Positions 32,811 through 42,483 of a stretch of DNA of 64,000 bases are shown piece by piece; position 1 is the stretch's first letter; the number at the start of each line of letters is the position of its first letter. The notes under the pieces were generated by a model. It did no database searches. It was not told the DNA's origin and worked only from the letters and a program-made list of their open reading frames with translations. Location of the stretch: the NCBI RefSeq assembly GCF_014467235.1, contig NZ_NKHP01000002.1, positions 119,527 to 183,526 of the forward strand. Direction: 5' to 3'. Source of the stretch: Xenorhabdus indica (GTDB lineage: Bacteria > Pseudomonadota > Gammaproteobacteria > Enterobacterales > Enterobacteriaceae). The position numbers and the translations under genes were made by a program.

Positions 32811-33588
32811 CCATAACTACGCAAATAAGCAAAACCAGACTTTAAAAGCCCAATATCGAATTGGGCTTAAATAACTCATCGATTCAAAACGTCAATCTTC
32901 CTTAAATATAATATGGCCGCTTTCTCTTCATGGAAATATCAAAGAGCATAATCTATATGCCTAGCCAAGTATCTTACGGTTTAATAGATTAATTGAGTTA
33001 CATAAAGTTAAATTTTAATTCATTCACAAAAGAACTTCACTCTATTTTTCCACATTATCTATAATATGTTTGTTGTATTTATTGGCTATATATTTTTCTA
33101 TCTCCATTATATTTTCTCAAGAGAATTAAAATATGATACCTCATCAGATTGAGAGTTTTTTCTTCCCAAATTCTTACTGAATCTTCATACCAATTCGGTG
33201 TATCAAAAAATAATTGAGAAAAAACTAATTTCACATAGGAATCTTAAAAAACAAAAATCTAATTCTCTTCTTAAGAAGATATAACCCTAATTTAAAATAG
33301 TATGAATTTTTACATATTTTGCGTATTTATTGTGACGATGAGATTGACGGTTTTTTCAGATATAAACTGATTGAATGTTTAATTGGACGTGGGGCATCTG
33401 AATAATGATATTCTTGACCACACATTGAATATTTTATATGAGTCTGGTATTTCATAAAATTATCAGGTGATTGCTGAATAGCATATTGATAAATGCAGCC
33501 CTTGTACATAAACTGTCCCCATCAAGGCTTCATCATCGACCACTAACACCTGTTCATCCCACAGTTTTCTTATCATAGGTTTCTGAAT
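32811..33588. other. 778-base AT-rich gap between map and glnD, no intact gene
   Basis: Unusually long for this pair of genes. It starts with a hairpin (AAGCCCAAT 32846-32854 with ATTGGGCTT 32860-32868, a weak terminator of map). The middle is very AT-rich. Near its right end a minus-strand frame (33463-33717, mostly overlapping glnD) reads [20 protein letters not shown], which looks like the start of a response-regulator receiver domain but breaks off; this could be a gene remnant or chance. Confidence 0.5.
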
Positions 33589-36243
33589 ATGCCAGTTGAT
33601 ATTGCTTTTGCGCACGCCCCCATTCCTCCTCTGTCTCCGGTGGAATTTTCCCATGATGACCTTCGGTGTCCCGCGCTGAAACAACATATTGATGAGTTTC
33701 AATTGTGGCTTGAGCAAGCATTCAAAGCTGGCATTTCCCCGACAGCATTGATTTATACCCGCAGTGATTATATTGACAGACTTCTGGTACGGTTATGGCA
33801 GCAACAAGGGTTTGATCAGATAGATTCACTTTCCCTGATTGCGGTCGGTGGTTATGGCCGACGGGAGTTGCACCCTCTTTCTGATATTGACCTTCTGGTT
33901 CTGAGCGAACATCCACTGACTGAAGAACAATCAACCCGTATCGGGCAATTTATTACGCTGCTCTGGGATATTCACCTGGAAGTCGGCCACAGTGTCAGAA
34001 CATTCGAAGAGTGCATTGAAAAAGGACTTGCTGATCTGACAATCGCCACAAATCTGATCGAATCCCGTTTAATTTGTGGTGACTTACCGCTGTTCCTGCG
34101 CTTGCAGAAGCAAGTTTTCAGTGATGATTTCTGGCCATCAGCCCAATTTTTTGCTGCCAAACTGACCGAACAGAAAAAACGTCATCAACGCTATCACAGC
34201 ACCAGCTACAATCTGGAACCCGATATCAAAAGTAGCCCTGGGGGATTGCGTGATATTCATACTTTACTTTGGGTTGCTCATCGCCATTTCGGGGCAACAT
34301 CTTTAGATGAAATGGTCGATTTTGGCTTTCTGACCCGCGAGGAGCGTAATGAATTAAACGAATGCCAGAATTTTCTCTGGCATATCCGTTTTGCTCTCCA
34401 TCTGGCTGTTACCCGTTATGACAATCGGCTGCTGTTTGAGCGTCAGTTTAGCGTAGCCCGGCTACTCGGTTATGAAGGCGAACGCAATCAACCCGTCGAG
34501 CAGATGATGAAGGATTTCTACCGCATGACACGTCGTGTCACTGAGCTGAATGAGATGCTACTGCAACTCTTTGATGAAGCCATTCTGACACTACAGCCTG
34601 ACGAAAAGCCACGCGCTCTGAATGATGCATTTCAGCTACGGGGAGAACTTATTGATGTTATTGATGACACACTGTTTAGCCGTGAGCCTGCCTCAATTCT
34701 GAAAATGTTTTATCACATGGCTGTTCATCAGGAGATCACTGGGATCTACTCCACGACATTGCGCCAACTTCGCTATGCCCGCAGAAATCTCAGTCAGCCT
34801 TTGTGTAAGCTGCCTGAGGCCCGAAAAATGTTTATGGAGATCCTGCGCCATCCTCATGCGGTCAAAAGCGCTTTGCTTCCAATGCATCGCCATAGTGTTT
34901 TAAGCGCCTATACGCCACTTTGGAATAATATTGTCGGTCAAATGCAGTTTGACTTGTTCCATGCTTATACCGTTGACGAACATACTATCCGGGTATTGCA
35001 GAAGCTGGAAAGCTTTGCTGATGAAAATAACCGCATGCTCCACCCCGTATGTGTCGAACTTTATCCTCGTATTCCACAACCTGAATTGTTGCGACTGGCT
35101 GCTTTTTTCCATGATATCGCCAAAGGACGTAACGGCGATCACTCCGCACTGGGTGCCAAAGATGCGTTCACCTTTGCCATACAACACGGGCTGACAAATC
35201 GTGAAGCAGAATTAATAGAGTGGCTCGTTCACTATCATTTACTGATGTCAGTCACTGCACAACGTCGGGACATCCAAGATCCCGAAGTCATCCAGCAATT
35301 CGCCTGTCAGGTCAAAAATCAAAATCGCCTGAATTATTTGCTCTGCCTGACCGTTGCAGACATCTGCGCCACAAATACCAAACTATGGAATAATTGGAAA
35401 CAGAGCCTGCTGCGTGAACTCTACTTTGCTACCGAAACTCAGTTACTCAAGGGAGTACAAAATACACCTGATTTACGTGATCATATCCGTCACAACCGCT
35501 TGCAGGCACTGGCTCTGCTGCGACAGGAGAATATTGACGAACAAAAGCTACACTCTATTTGGAGTCGCTGCCATGCAGATTATTTTTTGCGTCATACACC
35601 GGATCAATTAGCCTGGCACGCCAGCTATCTGGTTAACCATCAATCACCGGAACCAATGGTATTAATCAGTACTTCATTTTCTCATGGCGGAACGGAAATT
35701 TTCATCTGGTGTCAGGATCGGCCTTCTCTTTTCGCTGCTGTTGTTGGAGAGTTAGATCGACGCAACTTAAGCGTCCATAATGCCCAGATCTTTACCAATC
35801 GGGATGAAATGGCGATGGATACCTTTGTCATATTGGATCCGAATGATCACTCACTGGCACCAGATCGTCATGACCCCATTCGCCGGGCTTTACTCAAAGC
35901 CATTAATGCACCTCATCCCAAAGCCCCTAAGACACGTAATTTACCCGCTAAGTTACGTCATTTTGATGTTCCGCCTAACGTGAATTTTTTACCGACACAA
36001 AATCCCCGCCGTAGTTACATGGAACTGGTTGCGTTGGATCAACCAGGGCTGTTGGCACGGGTTGGCAGTATTTTCGCTGAATTAGGGGTTTCCCTGCATG
36101 GTGCCCGCATCACAACCATCGGTGAGCGCGTGGAAGATCTTTTTGTACTGGCGGACAAAGATCACCAGGCACTGGATAAAAAAATCAGAGAGGAATTATC
36201 AGAAAGGTTGACAGAAGCCCTTAACACCAAGGATAAAGTATAA
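33589..36243 (+). CDS. glnD: Bifunctional uridylyltransferase/uridylyl-removing enzyme GlnD
   Basis: Primary nitrogen sensor: uridylylates PII (GlnB/GlnK) when glutamine is low and removes UMP when it is high. Domains in order: nucleotidyltransferase with [19 protein letters not shown] (about 86-104), PII-uridylyltransferase linker, HD hydrolase domain with [14 protein letters not shown] (about 505-518), and two C-terminal ACT domains ([21 protein letters not shown] about 704; [21 protein letters not shown] about 811) that bind glutamine. It is 884 aa against 890 in E. coli. Confidence 0.97.
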   Translation: MPVDIAFAHAPIPPLSPVEFSHDDLRCPALKQHIDEFQLWLEQAFKAGISPTALIYTRSDYIDRLLVRLWQQQGFDQIDSLSLIAVGGYGRRELHPLSDIDLLVLSEHPLTEEQSTRIGQFITLLWDIHLEVGHSVRTFEECIEKGLADLTIATNLIESRLICGDLPLFLRLQKQVFSDDFWPSAQFFAAKLTEQKKRHQRYHSTSYNLEPDIKSSPGGLRDIHTLLWVAHRHFGATSLDEMVDFGFLTREERNELNECQNFLWHIRFALHLAVTRYDNRLLFERQFSVARLLGYEGERNQPVEQMMKDFYRMTRRVTELNEMLLQLFDEAILTLQPDEKPRALNDAFQLRGELIDVIDDTLFSREPASILKMFYHMAVHQEITGIYSTTLRQLRYARRNLSQPLCKLPEARKMFMEILRHPHAVKSALLPMHRHSVLSAYTPLWNNIVGQMQFDLFHAYTVDEHTIRVLQKLESFADENNRMLHPVCVELYPRIPQPELLRLAAFFHDIAKGRNGDHSALGAKDAFTFAIQHGLTNREAELIEWLVHYHLLMSVTAQRRDIQDPEVIQQFACQVKNQNRLNYLLCLTVADICATNTKLWNNWKQSLLRELYFATETQLLKGVQNTPDLRDHIRHNRLQALALLRQENIDEQKLHSIWSRCHADYFLRHTPDQLAWHASYLVNHQSPEPMVLISTSFSHGGTEIFIWCQDRPSLFAAVVGELDRRNLSVHNAQIFTNRDEMAMDTFVILDPNDHSLAPDRHDPIRRALLKAINAPHPKAPKTRNLPAKLRHFDVPPNVNFLPTQNPRRSYMELVALDQPGLLARVGSIFAELGVSLHGARITTIGERVEDLFVLADKDHQALDKKIREELSERLTEALNTKDKV

Positions 36244-36288
36244 CCTTAACTAACCAATATTTGACTAAATATGAGGGACCCCATACCA

Positions 36289-37131
36289 ATGCAGCAATTA
36301 CAATCCATGACCGAATTAATGGCCATTATTGAAAATGCATTTGAAAACCGTGCCGATATCTCACCTGCAACTGTTAACGAAGCAACTCGTAACGCCGTCA
36401 ATCAAGTGATTCAAATGCTGGACAGCGGTGAACTACGTGTCGCTGAAAAAATCGCAGGTGAATGGTTCACACATCAATGGCTGAAAAAAGCAGTATTGCT
36501 CTCTTTCCGTATTAATAACAACCAAGTTATGGAAGGAGCTGAAAGCCGCTATTTTGACAAAGTGCCTATGAAATTTGCTGATTATGATCAGGCTCGTTTC
36601 GAAAAAGAAGGTTTCCGTGTCGTGCCTCCTGCGGCAGTCCGTCAGGGAGCATATATTGCACGTAATACAGTGTTAATGCCATCTTACGTCAACCTCGGTG
36701 CCTATGTGGATGAAGGTACAATGGTAGACACTTGGGCAACTGTCGGCTCCTGTGCCCAAATCGGTAAAAACGTTCATTTGTCTGGTGGCGTTGGTATTGG
36801 TGGTGTTCTGGAACCATTGCAAGCCAACCCAACCATTATTGAAGACAACTGCTTTATCGGGGCCCGTTCTGAAATCGTAGAAGGGGTTATCGTGGAAGAA
36901 GGTTCCGTGATCTCAATGGGTGTTTACATCGGTCAAAGCACCAAGATCTATGATCGTGAAACTGGCGAAATCCACTACGGCCGTGTACCCGCAGGATCTG
37001 TCGTCGTATCCGGCAACTTACCTTCCAAAGATGGCAGCTACAGTCTGTATTGCGCTGTTATTGTGAAGAAAGTGGATGCTAAAACTCGCGGCAAGGTTGG
37101 CATTAATGAATTGCTACGCACAATAGACTGA
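36289..37131 (+). CDS. dapD: Tetrahydrodipicolinate N-succinyltransferase
   Basis: Lysine and diaminopimelate synthesis, transferring succinyl to tetrahydrodipicolinate. The N-terminal helical domain is followed by a left-handed beta-helix with family blocks [23 protein letters not shown] and [28 protein letters not shown]. The frame is open from 36271; the ATG at 36289 (MQQLQSMTE) matches the family start and has GAGGGA 10 bases upstream. This gives 280 aa (E. coli 274), with a small extension in the N-terminal helix. Confidence 0.95.
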   Translation: MQQLQSMTELMAIIENAFENRADISPATVNEATRNAVNQVIQMLDSGELRVAEKIAGEWFTHQWLKKAVLLSFRINNNQVMEGAESRYFDKVPMKFADYDQARFEKEGFRVVPPAAVRQGAYIARNTVLMPSYVNLGAYVDEGTMVDTWATVGSCAQIGKNVHLSGGVGIGGVLEPLQANPTIIEDNCFIGARSEIVEGVIVEEGSVISMGVYIGQSTKIYDRETGEIHYGRVPAGSVVVSGNLPSKDGSYSLYCAVIVKKVDAKTRGKVGINELLRTID

Positions 37132-37207
37132 TTCTTTTAATAGCAGATAAAAAATTTGCTGTTTTTTTGATATCTTCCATTTCATTTAGGTGACTAGGTG
37201 ACACGCT

Positions 37208-37594
37208 ATGTACGATAACTTGAAGAGTTTGGGGATCACACATCCTGAAGATATTGATCGCTATAGCCTCCGTCAGGAAGCGAATAACGACATTCTTAAG
37301 ATTTATTTTCGTAAGGATAAGGGCGAATTTTTTGCCAAAAGCGTTAAATTCAAATACCCACGCCAACTGAAAACGGTATCTGACAATAATTCAGGGCAAG
37401 GTTACAAAGAAGTCAAAGAGATCAACACTAATCTGCGTTATGTGCTTGAAGAGTTGGATCAAATCTGTAAACATGATCAGTCAGAAGTGGATTTGAAACA
37501 CAAAATTCTGGATGACTTACGTCACCTTGAGCATGTTGTTGCCAATAAGATTGCAGAAATCGAAGCGGATTTGGAAAAATTGACTCGTAAGTAA
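37208..37594 (+). CDS. yaeH: UPF0325 family protein YaeH
   Basis: Conserved enterobacterial protein of unknown function, 128 aa. Almost every block of E. coli YaeH is recognisable: [10 protein letters not shown] at the start, [18 protein letters not shown] (about 17-34), [15 protein letters not shown] and the C-terminal [15 protein letters not shown]. The C-terminal half is strongly helical and charged. It follows dapD by 76 bases, as in E. coli. Confidence 0.93.
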   Translation: MYDNLKSLGITHPEDIDRYSLRQEANNDILKIYFRKDKGEFFAKSVKFKYPRQLKTVSDNNSGQGYKEVKEINTNLRYVLEELDQICKHDQSEVDLKHKILDDLRHLEHVVANKIAEIEADLEKLTRK

Positions 37595-37607
37595 CGATAT
37601 CAGCCGT

Positions 37608-37674
37608 GTCATACACCGCTTATTCCTCTTCGTAAATTGACCTGATCAAAATAAAGGGTATAAGCGGTGTGACA
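37608..37674. terminator. Long imperfect inverted repeat between yaeH and yqcA
   Basis: GTCATACACCGCTTATTCC (from 37608) is complementary, with a 2-base bulge and one mismatch, to GGGTATAAGCGGTGTGAC (ending 37673). It lies between convergent genes, so it may end both transcripts. The right arm carries GGGTATA, the same end as the ERIC-like elements, so a decayed element is possible. Confidence 0.55.
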
Positions 37675-37680
37675 GAAATC

Positions 37681-38127
37681 CTATAGCAGGGTTCCCCACT
37701 CCTCAACCCAATCCTGGGCAAAGACTTCCGGCTCGACCACTTCAGCGGCATCGATCAGCAAAACCTCTCCGATCCGTTTAGCGCCCTGTTCTTGTAACAG
37801 TTCATCAAAGGCATGACCGCCTCCGCAAAATGTATCATAACTACTGTCACCCAATGCAATTAGGCCATAACGTAAATCAGGCTGATAGCCCAATTTATCA
37901 CTCAACTCGGTATAAAGCAGTTGAATATTATCAGGCAGATCACCTTGTCCGGTCGTTGATGTCACCACCAGAACAACCTGCCGCAAATACACTTGCCATT
38001 GTTCCAGAGTCGCATCTTCAAAGACCTCGATCTCATGTCCTTGCTGTTCAAGAACTTGCTGCGCTTCTTCCGCAACCGCTAGCGCATTACCATAAACTGT
38101 ACCAACGAAAATACCAATCTTTGCCAT
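37681..38127 (-). CDS. yqcA: Flavodoxin YqcA
   Basis: Small FMN-binding electron carrier of the MioC/YqcA flavodoxin group. The FMN phosphate loop is [13 protein letters not shown] (residues 9-21), followed by [13 protein letters not shown] (about 56-68) and [14 protein letters not shown] (about 92-105). The frame reaches 38193, but the ATG at 38127 starts the conserved MAKIGIFVG and gives 148 aa (E. coli 149). Together with truC and yqcC it forms the E. coli-like group. Confidence 0.94.
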   Translation of the reverse strand: MAKIGIFVGTVYGNALAVAEEAQQVLEQQGHEIEVFEDATLEQWQVYLRQVVLVVTSTTGQGDLPDNIQLLYTELSDKLGYQPDLRYGLIALGDSSYDTFCGGGHAFDELLQEQGAKRIGEVLLIDAAEVVEPEVFAQDWVEEWGTLL

Positions 38128-38208
38128 AGATATGATCTCTTTAATGTTTGATACTGCTTTTATTCGTGAGGGGTTGGCCCCTTTATGTTTCAAGCTGCTA
38201 TTTTTTGG

Positions 38209-38970
38209 CTACAACTCGAAAGTTATCGGGCGTGGACATTCCAATTCTGGCACAATACCTTGCCAGCCAAATTGCTCAAGCAAATGCTGCCACGGTGAAT
38301 CCCATCGGGCAGCCAACAACAAGTTTTCTCCTGTCACCGGATGCTGAAACTGAAGATGGCTTGCATGCAGCATTAATCTGCCCGTTTGATAATATTTAGC
38401 AACTCCTCGATTTTGGCGCAAATCCCCGTGTGTAGTATCCCCGATGATGGGATGACGGATATGCGCCATATGCCGCCGCAACTGATGCTTACGGCCAGTT
38501 TTGGGCTTCAGTTCCAACAAGCTAAACCGTGATGTCGGATAACGCCCAATTTCAACCGGACATTCAACTTTCGCTAATACACGGTAATGAGTAATGGCTG
38601 ATTGTGCTTCCCTATCCGTATCAGCGAACTTATCCGCAATTTTATCCAATTCTTCCATTAATGCGTAGTCAATAATATCTTCGCCTTCGACATAACCACG
38701 CACAACAGCATGATAGGTTTTTTGCATCTGCTGGTATTCGAATTGTTGAGAAAGTGTTCTTGCCACTTCGCTTGACAGCCCCATCAACAAAACGCCCGAT
38801 GTCGGTCTATCCAACCGATGAACAGGAAAAACATGCTGCCCAAGTTGATCACGTAATGTCTGCATGACAAACACGGTTTCATGACGAGCCAACCAACTAC
38901 GATGAACCAACCAGCCCGCAGGTTTATTCACAGCAACAATATGTTCATCCTGATAAATAATCTCCAGCAT
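38209..38970 (-). CDS. truC: tRNA pseudouridine(65) synthase TruC
   Basis: Makes pseudouridine at position 65 of tRNA-Ile and tRNA-Asp. RluA-family core with the catalytic Asp in VHRLDRPTSGVLLMGLS (about residues 50-66) and the C-terminal KTGRKHQLRRHMAHIRHPIIGDTTHG (about 164-189). It is 253 aa against 260 in E. coli. It is 5 bases from yqcC. Confidence 0.94.
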   Translation of the reverse strand: MLEIIYQDEHIVAVNKPAGWLVHRSWLARHETVFVMQTLRDQLGQHVFPVHRLDRPTSGVLLMGLSSEVARTLSQQFEYQQMQKTYHAVVRGYVEGEDIIDYALMEELDKIADKFADTDREAQSAITHYRVLAKVECPVEIGRYPTSRFSLLELKPKTGRKHQLRRHMAHIRHPIIGDTTHGDLRQNRGVAKYYQTGRLMLHASHLQFQHPVTGENLLLAARWDSPWQHLLEQFGWQGIVPELECPRPITFEL

Positions 38971-38975
38971 ATTAA

Positions 38976-39326
38976 CTATTCCGTGTCGCTATTCTGGGTA
39001 AAATGTCCCTGTACAAACAGCTTGTCCAATTCGCGCAGGTGCTCAAGCAACGGCAAATAATGTTTTGTTTCTTCCTTATAGACCTCTTCAAAATAAGGAG
39101 CGATAACAAACGCCGTCGGTAGACAAGCTTTCTGTTCAATCAGAGCGCACATTCTCGGAATAAGCACCCACTGGAGCCACTCTTCAGCAGCCATAGTATC
39201 AATTGAAAAAGGTTCTGTGCTCTCGAACGCTTCTGCTTTAGGAGGATAGCTCTGCCATAAACCAACGGTTTTCATAGTGGCTTCAATAAGCTGTAATTTA
39301 TGTAGAATTTGTTTCTCGATACTCAT
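38976..39326 (-). CDS. yqcC: YqcC family protein
   Basis: 116-aa conserved protein of unknown function (DUF446/YqcC). Family features are LGLWQSYPP-like VGLWQSYPPKAEAFESTEPFS (about 21-41), FSIDTMAAEEWLQWVLIPRMCALIE (about 40-64) and the acidic C-terminus. No catalytic motif is evident. It lies directly upstream of truC and downstream of csrB. Confidence 0.92.
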   Translation of the reverse strand: MSIEKQILHKLQLIEATMKTVGLWQSYPPKAEAFESTEPFSIDTMAAEEWLQWVLIPRMCALIEQKACLPTAFVIAPYFEEVYKEETKHYLPLLEHLRELDKLFVQGHFTQNSDTE

Positions 39327-39455
39327 GGTTTTTATCTTATCTTAGTTGTGCTGATGACTGATGTTCTGATGACAGAAGTTGCCATCACGTCATTAGACCG
39401 TAAGAATACCATTGTTCGATTTCAGCGGAAAATTTGTGACAAGATAAAGTGTCAC

Positions 39456-39492
39456 AAAATAAGAGGGGAGACAAAATCTCCCCCTCTTATTT
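39456..39492. terminator. csrB terminator
   Basis: AAAATAAGAGGGGAGA (39456-39471) pairs with TCTCCCCCTCTTATTT (39477-39492) with a single bulged C. On the minus strand it ends in TTATTTTG. A second hairpin, TTTGTGAC/GTCACAAA (39433-39440 with 39451-39458), lies just beyond. Confidence 0.92.
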
Positions 39493-39695
39493 GATTTGTC
39501 ATAGCAGTCCTGCTAAATTGATCGCTTCCTGCTCATTCCCTGATAAAATACGTCCCTGTCAGTTATTCCTTAAAAGATCATTATACTGGTAATATTCGGC
39601 AAACCTGCCTATACCTTTTCGTCCCTGAGCCACCTTCCTGATGGTTCGATTCCTTAATGATTTTTTTGCTATGATTCCAAACGGAACAACAAAAG
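39456..39695 (-). ncRNA. csrB: CsrB regulatory RNA (sequesters CsrA)
   Basis: Between syd and yqcC, exactly where E. coli has csrB. The minus strand carries about nine GGA motifs in 170 bases, many as CAGGA or CAGGGA (e.g. CAGGAAGG, CAGGGACG twice, CAGGGAATG, CAGGAAGCG, CAGGACTG). It ends in a very strong terminator. CsrB binds many CsrA dimers through GGA loops and so relieves CsrA control of secondary metabolism, motility and virulence. The 5' end is approximate; at about 240 nt it would be shorter than E. coli CsrB (about 370). Confidence 0.87.
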
Positions 39696-39834
39696 GATCT
39701 ATTATTCGGTAGGTTGAAACAAGCTATCTGAATCGGCAGAAGAACTACATTGTAAGAAAGATATCGTGATAATAATTTGCATATTATTGATATAAAATAA
39801 AAATAATATTTATCAAAGATATTCATTATATGAT

Positions 39835-39875
39835 TATGAGATATATCTTACATTCCACGTAAGATATATCTCACA
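39835..39875. promoter_or_regulatory. Two tandem UvrY/GacA-type boxes upstream of csrB
   Basis: TATGAG-N6-CTTACA (39835-39852) and CGTAAG-N6-CTCACA (39858-39875) both resemble the UvrY/GacA box TGTAAG-N6-CTTACA, matching 10 of 12 or better-than-chance positions, and both have the spacer ATATAT. Together they make a 14-bp inverted repeat (39838-39851 with 39859-39872). They lie about 140-180 bases upstream of the CsrB 5' end, the position used by UvrY at E. coli csrB. Confidence 0.75.
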
Positions 39876-39898
39876 AAAGATTAAACCGATATCTGCAT

Positions 39899-40450
39899 CT
39901 ACAAAACTGTCACAGGACTGATAGTAGAAAGAAAGGTCGCTAAATCAGCAGATAAGATGGTTCGTTCATGGCTGCCAAACTGTTCAAGTATCACCTGTCC
40001 TGTCAGATTACATACAGAAACCAGTTGCATCTCTGTATCCGTTGTTCCGATAAATGCCGTAGGTGGAAGTTTCAGCCGTTTCTGCGTCACAAGATGACCT
40101 ATCAGATTTTCCTGCAATCGGATGAAATCATCTTCACTCCATACCTGAATCAAATTGAGAAATTGCCCCTCAAAATTGACAGTCATATCACCAGCAAACT
40201 GCGTGACATAGTAATCATGGATTGAGTCTTGCAAACGGATCTCCAGCGCATTTTCTACCTTACTGAGTTTTTCCCGGACAGAAAACGGTTTGGGGAACCA
40301 GTGCACTACACTATCTCCCGTCCGTTCGATACAAGGTGAAGGTACACCATACAGCTCGCTGCTGGCGGGCGGTAATCCTGTTTCTTTCTGCCACAGTTCA
40401 ACATAGCGTTTGGTAAAGTCAGAAAGTGCCTCTGTTACTTTGAAGGTCAT
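39899..40450 (-). CDS. syd: SecY-interacting protein Syd
   Basis: Peripheral inner-membrane protein that binds SecY and is proposed to check translocon integrity. Its 183 residues match the family: RYVELWQKETGLPPASSELYGVPSPC (15-40), HWFPKPFS (about 50-57) and YVTQFAGDMTVNFEGQFLNLIQVWSEDDFIRLQENLIGH (about 81-119). E. coli Syd is 181 aa. In E. coli queF follows next; here the accessory island intervenes. Confidence 0.94.
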   Translation of the reverse strand: MTFKVTEALSDFTKRYVELWQKETGLPPASSELYGVPSPCIERTGDSVVHWFPKPFSVREKLSKVENALEIRLQDSIHDYYVTQFAGDMTVNFEGQFLNLIQVWSEDDFIRLQENLIGHLVTQKRLKLPPTAFIGTTDTEMQLVSVCNLTGQVILEQFGSHERTILSADLATFLSTISPVTVL

Positions 40451-40791
40451 ATGATTATTTCTTCCATTTTTCAGTCCAATATTACTGTTTTACTTATTCC
40501 TATACGTTTTTCAACGAAATAACAACTATACCCAATAGATTTCTGGCGGCATCACGTCCATAAAGTAATAGTATGAAAAATGATACTATTTATAGTTACA
40601 AAGAGAATTAATTCCCTTCAAGTAACCTATCTTTTGCACTCGATTTAGATTTATTGGGAATAGTCAATAAAAAACGTCTGCAAGCAATAAAATAAACATG
40701 ATATTAATATAAAAAATAACATCACAGTATATTCATATTAAAAACATGAAATTAGAATGGTGATCTTATTTAGATAAAATAGGTCAATAAC
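40451..40791. other. AT-rich gap with degenerate ERIC-like sequence, no gene
   Basis: 341 bases at the left border of the accessory island. TATACCC at 40527-40533 and GGGAATA at 40656-40662 could bound a 136-bp decayed element; nested in it, ATTCCC (40611-40616) and GGGAAT (40656-40661) bound a 51-bp one. The CCCTTCAAGTAACC stretch here recurs as CCCTTCAAGTGACC at 46853 beyond the ABC gene. Confidence 0.45.
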
Positions 40792-42483
40792 ATGATGAAT
40801 ACAGAAAATAAAAAAGATCGTGAACTACATAAAGAATATACTGACATTAAGGAAAAACACAGTTTAATTAATTTCCCTAAAAATATAAAACTAACGTATC
40901 GCCGTTTTACCAATTGGTCAGAAGAAATTCATGCAGAGAATATTCCATGCTGTATACCTGATTCTGACAAAGATGTTATTTCTGTCGTCAATTGGGCCTG
41001 GAAACAAAATTATAAACTGAGAGTTGTGGGTGAATCACATAACTGGTCTCCCCTGATCATTCCACCGAAGGATCAAAATAACAACCGCATTATACTCATC
41101 GATCTCACACAACATTTTACACAAATAAGTATTAAGCACCTTCCTCAATATTCAATTGTTACCGCGCAAACTGGCGTATTGATGGAGACACTTACAACAA
41201 AAATGGAAGAACAAGAAATAGGCTTTACAGCTATCCCTGCACCAGGTGATTTAACATTGGGGGGAGTACTGGCGATAGGAGGCCATGGAACAGGGATAAA
41301 AGCACTTAATGAAAAATCGCAGCCAGGTCACAGTTATGGTTCACTCAGCAACGCTATACTGTCTTTGTCTGCTGTAGTGTGGGATGAAAAAAAGGCACAA
41401 TATGTCATTAAGCGTTTTAAACGAAATGATCCGAATTGTGCGCCTCTTCTTGTTCACTTAGGGTGTTCTCTGATTTTAAATGTCGAGCTTCAGGCAGGAA
41501 AAAACCAACGTTTTCGGTGTGAAAGTATTATTAATATTCCGGCAGCAGAATTATTTGCTCCCGTACAAGACGCAAAAAATAAAAGAACTTTCAGCCACTT
41601 CCTTGATAAAAGTGGCCGTGCTGAAGCCATTTTATTTCCATTTACAATTCATCCTTGGTTAAAGGTATGGAGTGTTTCACCTGAAAAACCTCTTTCCAGC
41701 GTTCAGGTTACACAACCGTACAATTATCCATTTTCCGATAATATTCCCATTCAGCTATCTGATTTAATCAAAAATCTAACCCATAACCTCCCAAATATCA
41801 CGCCGGCATTTGGGGCAGGCCAATATTTTATCATGGCCAGTTATTTTTTAACTGGGGGAGCCGACCTCTGGGGTTGGAGCAAAAACTTATTACTCTATGT
41901 CAAGCCGACTACATTACGTGTTACTGCAAATGGTTACGCAATATTAACCCGTCGAGATAATATTCAGAAAGTCCTCAACCTTTTTTACTCACAATGGAAG
42001 ACGTTGATAAAAGAATATGAGAGACATGGAAAATATCCTGTCAACGGGCCAATCGAGATCCGGGTTTCAGGACTGGATACGCCTTCTGAGGTAGTACAAA
42101 AAGATGCTGTTGTGCCAAGTTTATCTGCGATCCGCCCACGCCAGGATCATCCAGAATGGGATGTTGCTATTTGGTTTGATGTTTTAACCCTGCCGGGAAC
42201 GAAATATGCCGCTGATTTTTATAACAGACTTGAACAATGGTTGTTTCAGGAGTTTGACGGTTCTTACGCATCTATTCGTGTCGAATGGAGTAAAGGCTGG
42301 GCATACAGCAAAAATGCAGCATGGGATGACGAAGATGTATTAACCAAGAAAATTCCTGCTTCGTTTACTGATGGATTACCCACTGATACTCACTGGCATT
42401 CAACTGTCAACACATTAAAAAAATTTGACCCCTATGGTTTGTTCAGATCACCATTGTTAGAAAAGTTACTTTCCGATAAATAA
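40792..42483 (+). CDS. VAO-type (class II) cholesterol oxidase, covalent-FAD family
   Basis: 563-aa flavoprotein closely resembling the Brevibacterium sterolicum class II cholesterol oxidase, which oxidises and isomerises cholesterol to cholest-4-en-3-one with release of H2O2. PCMH-type FAD domain (about 50-240): the FAD-linking His is His83 in VGESHNWSPL; also PAPGDLTLGGVLAIGGHGTG (150-169) and SYGSLSNAILSLSAVVWD. The substrate domain has LWGWSKNLLLYVKPTTLRVTANGYA (359-383) and the channel Glu/Arg pair in GPIEIRVSG (Glu422, Arg424). No signal peptide is visible, unlike the secreted actinobacterial enzyme; type I or other export is possible. AT-rich accessory setting. Confidence 0.87.
   Translation: MMNTENKKDRELHKEYTDIKEKHSLINFPKNIKLTYRRFTNWSEEIHAENIPCCIPDSDKDVISVVNWAWKQNYKLRVVGESHNWSPLIIPPKDQNNNRIILIDLTQHFTQISIKHLPQYSIVTAQTGVLMETLTTKMEEQEIGFTAIPAPGDLTLGGVLAIGGHGTGIKALNEKSQPGHSYGSLSNAILSLSAVVWDEKKAQYVIKRFKRNDPNCAPLLVHLGCSLILNVELQAGKNQRFRCESIINIPAAELFAPVQDAKNKRTFSHFLDKSGRAEAILFPFTIHPWLKVWSVSPEKPLSSVQVTQPYNYPFSDNIPIQLSDLIKNLTHNLPNITPAFGAGQYFIMASYFLTGGADLWGWSKNLLLYVKPTTLRVTANGYAILTRRDNIQKVLNLFYSQWKTLIKEYERHGKYPVNGPIEIRVSGLDTPSEVVQKDAVVPSLSAIRPRQDHPEWDVAIWFDVLTLPGTKYAADFYNRLEQWLFQEFDGSYASIRVEWSKGWAYSKNAAWDDEDVLTKKIPASFTDGLPTDTHWHSTVNTLKKFDPYGLFRSPLLEKLLSDK

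Noticed and set aside
33327..33509. 60-codon minus-strand frame in the map-glnD gap
   Set aside because: No RBS, no recognised domain; noted only as part of a possible gene remnant.
39433..39458. TTTGTGAC-N10-GTCACAAA as a CRP site
   Set aside because: The spacing between half-sites is 10, not 6, and it lies after the csrB terminator; it reads as a simple hairpin.
39581..39826. 81-codon minus-strand frame between syd and yqcC
   Set aside because: Overlaps the csrB RNA and its promoter region; composition is not protein-like.
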